A DNA stretch of 64,000 nt from Diphasiastrum complanatum. Lineage: Eukaryota; Streptophyta; Lycopodiopsida; Lycopodiales; Lycopodiaceae. The translations under genes were made by a program, and so were the position numbers. The stretch covers positions 66,741,852 through 66,805,851 of the forward strand of contig CM055099.1 of assembly GCA_029204225.1 (NCBI GenBank), written 5' to 3'. Below the pieces are notes generated by a model. The model saw only the letters and a program-made list of their open reading frames with translations, ran no database searches and was not told the origin of the DNA. Shown here one piece after another: positions 50,101 through 56,100 of the stretch; the first letter of the stretch is position 1, and every line of letters starts with the position of its first letter.

Positions 50101-53100
50101 ACCATGTCAAAACCATGGATCATCCTATCTAGCATCATAACTATGATAGATGACAATAAGCACATCAATTTCACATGTTCAGATGCATGGAGAATAAAGA
50201 AAGTTAGCAAACACCAAACCTCAAGCTCCTTGACCAAGAGAGATGTATTCCAACAAGTGAATACTCAACAAGTGGGAGGGCGTGGAAATCTCTGGAGTCT
50301 CAAAAGATCTTGGGGGCCACATATTGTCAATGCCTTATGGATATGCATGGTTTCTCCTACTAAATTCTAGGCCCTTTGTGGTCCATGTGTCCTACTTGCC
50401 CTACTTGTTAAATATGCATAAGAGGGGTTCACATGTATTTTCTCTAAATACCCCAATTGCATATGCAGAACTTACAAGTTACAAATGTACAAGGCCGAAA
50501 GAGGTAAAATAGGCATTTATTTCAACAAGGTTCACGTTGAAGCTACACAAGGAGGCTTCATCTTGGCTATAGTTTTTTGAGGTAACAGGTTAGCGTGATC
50601 ATCTTGCTTATGTAGGTTCTTTTTTTCATTTCATTCATCACTATCGGTTTCTACATGCAACCGTATGATAGCTACAAGGATGAGCTATTTTGACGTGAAT
50701 TAGGAATGGTTTTCATTTGGACTGATTATTGTGACCACTTTAATTTTCCCACTTGATTAAATTTGCTCACTTTTATAATGCCTATATGTTTCAAATCAAT
50801 GTTTATTGTTATAAAGGTTGTCTTGCCAACAAGTACACGATGTTACAAATTGACCTAGAAGATGAATAATTTGTTGCCATAGTTCATTCATACATTTTGT
50901 ATCGATGTGCATGCCTTCAACTTGGATTCAAACAAATATCTAGCATTTCTTTGTGTTGATTTTGTCAAGCAATTGATGCAGGGCATATTCATGTACTGGT
51001 TACCGAACAACCTTTGTAGTCTTGCACAGGTAACCATATTCCGTGGCTGTTCAAATTCCATAATGTGATGGCCTCTCTTGGTTTTTTGGTTGATGCTATT
51101 ATGTTCAATAGATGTTTTTAGGTCAATATTCATAATGTGGACTTGAAATTCTTAACTTGACATAAACGAAATGGTCATATGATGTTCTTAGGCAAAGATG
51201 ATGACTGAAGTTCTCAATTGGTGTAATGATTTAGTGGTATGAGGTTCTTGAATCCATAGGACCAAAAATTTTCAACTAGAATTTTTCAAAGTAGGTTGTT
51301 CCACTAATGGTCTTCTATTATTCTTTATGGACATTGAAAATTTGATTTTAGTTAGCATGTCAAACTAGTAGATTGGGTACTATATGTAAGTATGTACGAT
51401 TGTTTCCCATTTTGAAACGGATTACATGTAAGTTTCGAAACACGTTTTGTTTTAGAAGTGGCCCATAAACTTCAAAAAATTGCAACATGTTATTTTTTTT
51501 TGCGAAAATTTTCTATCTACATATCTATGTATCTATCTACATACATATGTGTGTGTTTGCACATGCACATATCACACATTGAAGCATGTTTTGAAAAAGA
51601 ATGTGTTTCAGAACATGTTTTAAATTTGGCCCAAATTATTTTTTTAACGCCTTTTCTCAATATAAATTTTAAATGTGGGGAAAGAGGGGATGCTTACATA
51701 GATTATTTAGAGATAAGAAATCCCATTCATACATAGAAGTATACTTTTACGATTGATAAAAAAGATTTGTATTGAACGTTTTGCAAAAATTATCATGGCA
51801 AGTTGGTTTGAGAGGTTAATGTAGAGGCTATATTGATTTCTAGCTTTGCTGCTTGTATGAGTTTTATTGAAGCAAATATTTGAAATAAGTACTGCGTCAA
51901 ATAAGTCTCACTTGTTTACTTCTCCTATCAACCATTGCAACTCAAATCTACTTTTGTTGCAAATGCTTGGCCTTTACCAATGCTTCTTATCTCTATGTGT
52001 GGGCCAGCTTGATGACCTGTCGTACTCTATGTTGCACCTTGTTCTAGAATGCATCGTTTTAGAGCCGTGTATTTTTGTTTTTTTAATTTTTAAGTTTTTG
52101 TTTTTAAAAAATAAAATGGTAGTAGGGAAAAAAAAAAACGCCTAGAGGCTTTCAAAAAATTGAAAATGCATTGTAAAAGTTTGTAAATTGTGAATTAGAC
52201 TATAGTGATGCATGGTGTTTGATATTGGTGTAGATTTCTTATAGTCCAATTTATTGTCATAGTTTACAATCTATATATAGTTATGCACATTGCTCTAAAC
52301 TTGAAACTTGAAAGTAATGACAATTCACATGATACAAAAGCATGGAAAAGGATCTAGATTCCACAAATGCCTCATGCGAATGATCAATATGTCATAAATC
52401 ATTTGACAAGGAGTAGGCCAATGACCAAGTACATGAGTCTTGTAGATAGACAATGGACTCATGTGACATGAAAATAAACCCTAAATCCCTATGACACGGA
52501 GGCATGATCATGATTTGATGAAGATTTTTCTTCATCATTGTCACTAGTGGATGAGTAGGAAGATAGGGAATCTCCTCAAAGATTCATTGTTGTCTCCTTA
52601 AATTTGCCTGGACCTCCACCTGTGCCTTTGCCTTTGATGCTAGTTTTATGTCTGTTAGTGTCATGTACACACAAGTGGTCTCGAATAGCGTGTCTCGCTA
52701 GAGATCGGTAAGCCTACAATCCGTAAGTTAATTATGATTATGAGGGGTTTGGGGCCCTCATGTGCATATGGTCATAATTAATGGTTGGAGGCCTAAACTC
52801 ATGCAACATACAAATAATGCCTCCAAGTCTTAAGGGCATGTACTATGGAGAAGAGTTCCTTTTCATAGACACTATACCTAGTCTGTGCTGGTTCAAGTTT
52901 TTTACTCTCGAACGCAACTGGTCGTCCATTCTAAGTTAGTACAGCACCAACCGCAAAGTCGCTGGCATCTGTTTCGACCACAAATGGCTGATTGGGGTCG
53001 ACGACTTTTAGAATTGGTGTAGTAGCTAAGGCTTTTTTGAGAGCATCAAAGATCTCCTACTGTGCGGACTCCCATTTGAACTCCTTTCCCTTCCCCTTAA

Positions 53101-56100
53101 GAAGATTTATCATAGGAACTGCTATCTGAGCGTATTCTTTGACAAATCGTCTGTAATATCCCGCCAAACCTAGAAAGATCTGTAGCTCTAAAATGTTCTG
53201 AGGTCTCAGCCAACTGAGTATGGCTTTAACCTTATTTGGGTCCATCTTAATCCCATCTGCCGAGATAATTTGACCCAAATAAGCTACTTCTTCAACGAAG
53301 AATTCACACTTAGGTTTTTTGGCATAAACCTTGTGCTTTCTAAGCAGTCGAAACACCTTTCTGAGGTGTTTAACATGCTCCTTCCTCGTTTTACTGTAGA
53401 CGAGGATGTCATCTAAAAATACGACTACAAACTTACCCAAGTATGGTTTGAGGACACTGTTCATCAAGCTGGAGCATTTGTGAGCCCAAGTGGCATCACC
53501 TTAAACTCATAATGACCGTGACGAGTCCTGAAAGCTGTTTTCGGGATATCTTCTGTTTTTATACGGACTTGATGATATCTCGATCTAAGGTCAATTTTAC
53601 TGAAAAACTTAGCCTCGTCGAGTTGGGCAGACAACTCGTCTGCCCGAGGCATTGGGTACTTATTCTTAATTGTGACCTTATTGAGGGCTCTCTGTAATCT
53701 ACGCAAAGACGCATAGACCCCTCCTTTTTCACCAAAAGGACTGGTGAGGCCCATGGTGAACTACTGGTCTAAATTTATAATATGTTAACTGCCTAGTTAT
53801 TTCTTCATCCTTTGTTCGGCTGACCTGATACAGAGATTTAGAAACAGGTGCTGTACCTGGTACTAGGTTTATTAGATGATCTACATCTCTACTAGGTGGT
53901 AAACCATGCGGTAAATCTTCAGGAAAAACATCTTTAGATTAGACAATAAAGTTTCTAATTTATTTACTTGCTGCTGTAAAGAACTAGAAATAGAAACTTC
54001 TGGAATAAACTGAAGGTCACATAAGAATACCTGATGGTTGCTATCCCCGATTAGCTAACGGAGCTCTGAACTGCAGACCATAGGACTGTTGGGAACATCA
54101 TGCTCCCCCTGCAATTGGATCTCTCTGCCATTACGTTGAAAGCTGAGATAATTTTCCAAATTTTCTTGTCTTCACCCTTCACTAAAAAAACTATGTACCT
54201 ATGTTGACTAGGTACCTCTGGAAGTCTGAGTTTTTTAACTAGGGTGTAGTTGATGAAATTATGGGTTGCCCCATCATCAACCATGACTCTTACTGACTGG
54301 TTGCCAATTTTCCCATGCATATGTACTAGGTCATGTGGCCCAAAGCTGAAGGGTCTCGCTAGCATTGCAGAAGTTAATTGGCAACAATGTTCATGATCTT
54401 CATGAAACACTTTTATCTCGAAGCTGCCGAGTCACTTGGGAAGCTTAAATAAACAAGATGACTTGTTTTTTTATCTTTTTTAATGAATGGCCCCTTGGGA
54501 CACTGTCTGAGTGTGTGACCCTCGCCCATACACACAAAGCACAAACGTTCTTGTTTGGCTTTCTCAAAATCTTTTGGTTTTAAGGGCTGTATGAGTGATG
54601 GACGTTTCTGAGGACCTTCATTTTTTACTTTATCTTCTTTCTTTCTTTTTAAAAATTTCTTTTTAAATTGAAAGTCTTTCTAAGTAGGCTGCTCAGGAAA
54701 GGATTACAGTTTCGCCTTCTTCCTACCCACTGAATCATCATAGATTTGAGCATATCTGAGAGCTTGCTCTAAGGTAGTATCTGGACCTCTACTTTATATT
54801 CATCTCGAAGCCCATGGACAAACCCTCTGACTTTCTGATAGCCATCCATATTTTTTATCTTTAATATGGCCTCTTGATACTGCGAGATATACTGTATTAA
54901 GGATTTGTCCATTACTATTCTCTCCCAGGCTTCCCAGGCTCTATCAAGTTCATTTTCTGGTAGAAATTCTCATAGGAAGGCCTTTTCAAAAGCCTTCCAG
55001 GACCGGGGGTGTTTACCCGGTCTCTTGGAGGTTTAACCACCACTTGTAAGCCATGGGTTCGAAGGAAAGACTGGCCTCGATTGCTTGTAAATGGTTAGGG
55101 GTATGTTTAAGAGCATGTATGTTCTTCCATTTGCTGAGGAAGTTATGTAAAATATCTGCATTTCTATCCTTCTCTTCCCCAATAAAAGTAGGAGGTTTTA
55201 AGTCTTTAAAGACGCTGGGATGAGACCAAAGAGGCTCACCTGATACTGATGGAAGTGGTGAAGGGGACGACTGAGAAGTGGAAGGGAGACTTCCTTTCGC
55301 GGAGCTCAAAATTAAACCTTTGAGCTCAACGAACGAGTCTTCCACATTGGATTGGAAATTGGCTAAAGCCAGTTTCAATTCATCCACCTCTGTTACCAAA
55401 CGGAGATACTGCTCCTTGGCAACCAAATTGTCGAGTTCTTCGGCGAATTGGTCCTGTTCTTCCACTTCTATGGGTTCTCTCCCTTTACTGAAAATCAAGG
55501 CTTCTGTTTCCAGTTCGTCGATGCTCTCTCCGGGGGTTGATTAGGTCCCTGAGAAGTGGTCATTTTCGGAACGGAAAGAGATGTACCTTAGATTCTGACT
55601 GAAATAAGAAGAAAGATTGACTGAGTTGGAAAAAAAAACGAAAGCAGAATACTTAGCTCTGTCTTAGGACTGTACTTCAAAAGAGAAAAGCAAGAAACCC
55701 CTCAGTCTTTCCTCAGCTGTGCAATCTGTCTCCCCATTCTGCATGCAACAACTGAAGGTAATCCGGGAAGTCTGACTGCAACAAGATTCTTGAAGAAACC
55801 GTGGTTCCCTCCCTCGAACTTGATGAGCTTTCTGGATTCCTATCTCAGAAACCCTTGCTGGTAGAGCTGTGGATCTGCTGTCCCCCAAAAACCAGAATTG
55901 AAGGTCTGAATTTGCAAGAAAAAATCAGATTTTGGTTGCTAGCTACCCTCGCTATCAGACTAGCGGCCCTGCTGCTCCAAAAAATTCCGATTTTGAAGCC
56001 CAAAAACTGCTCTGAATTTCTGGATTTGTAGACGGAAACTGCTCGCTGATCCGTCTGCAGATGTGGGACCTCTGATTGGTAGAATAATCCACCCCAAGGC

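Larger units (their letters stand above)
38470..50527 (-). mobile_element. Copia retrotransposon with nested insertions, filling OXA2 intron 7
   Basis: The two LTRs (38470-38853 and 50105-50527) are collinear direct repeats flanked by AGGTT on both sides. On the minus strand the order is 5' LTR (50527-50105), primer site, leader, [gag to integrase missing], reverse transcriptase (about 44300-43440), RNase H (43440-43324 and 39270-38885), polypurine tract, 3' LTR. A hAT-like element splits RNase H, and other retroelement DNA (about 44300-49700) sits where gag, protease and integrase should be. The insertion accounts for nearly all of the 12.8-kb intron 7 (38177-50981), leaving about 288 bp and 449 bp of original intron at its sides. 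Confidence 0.88.
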
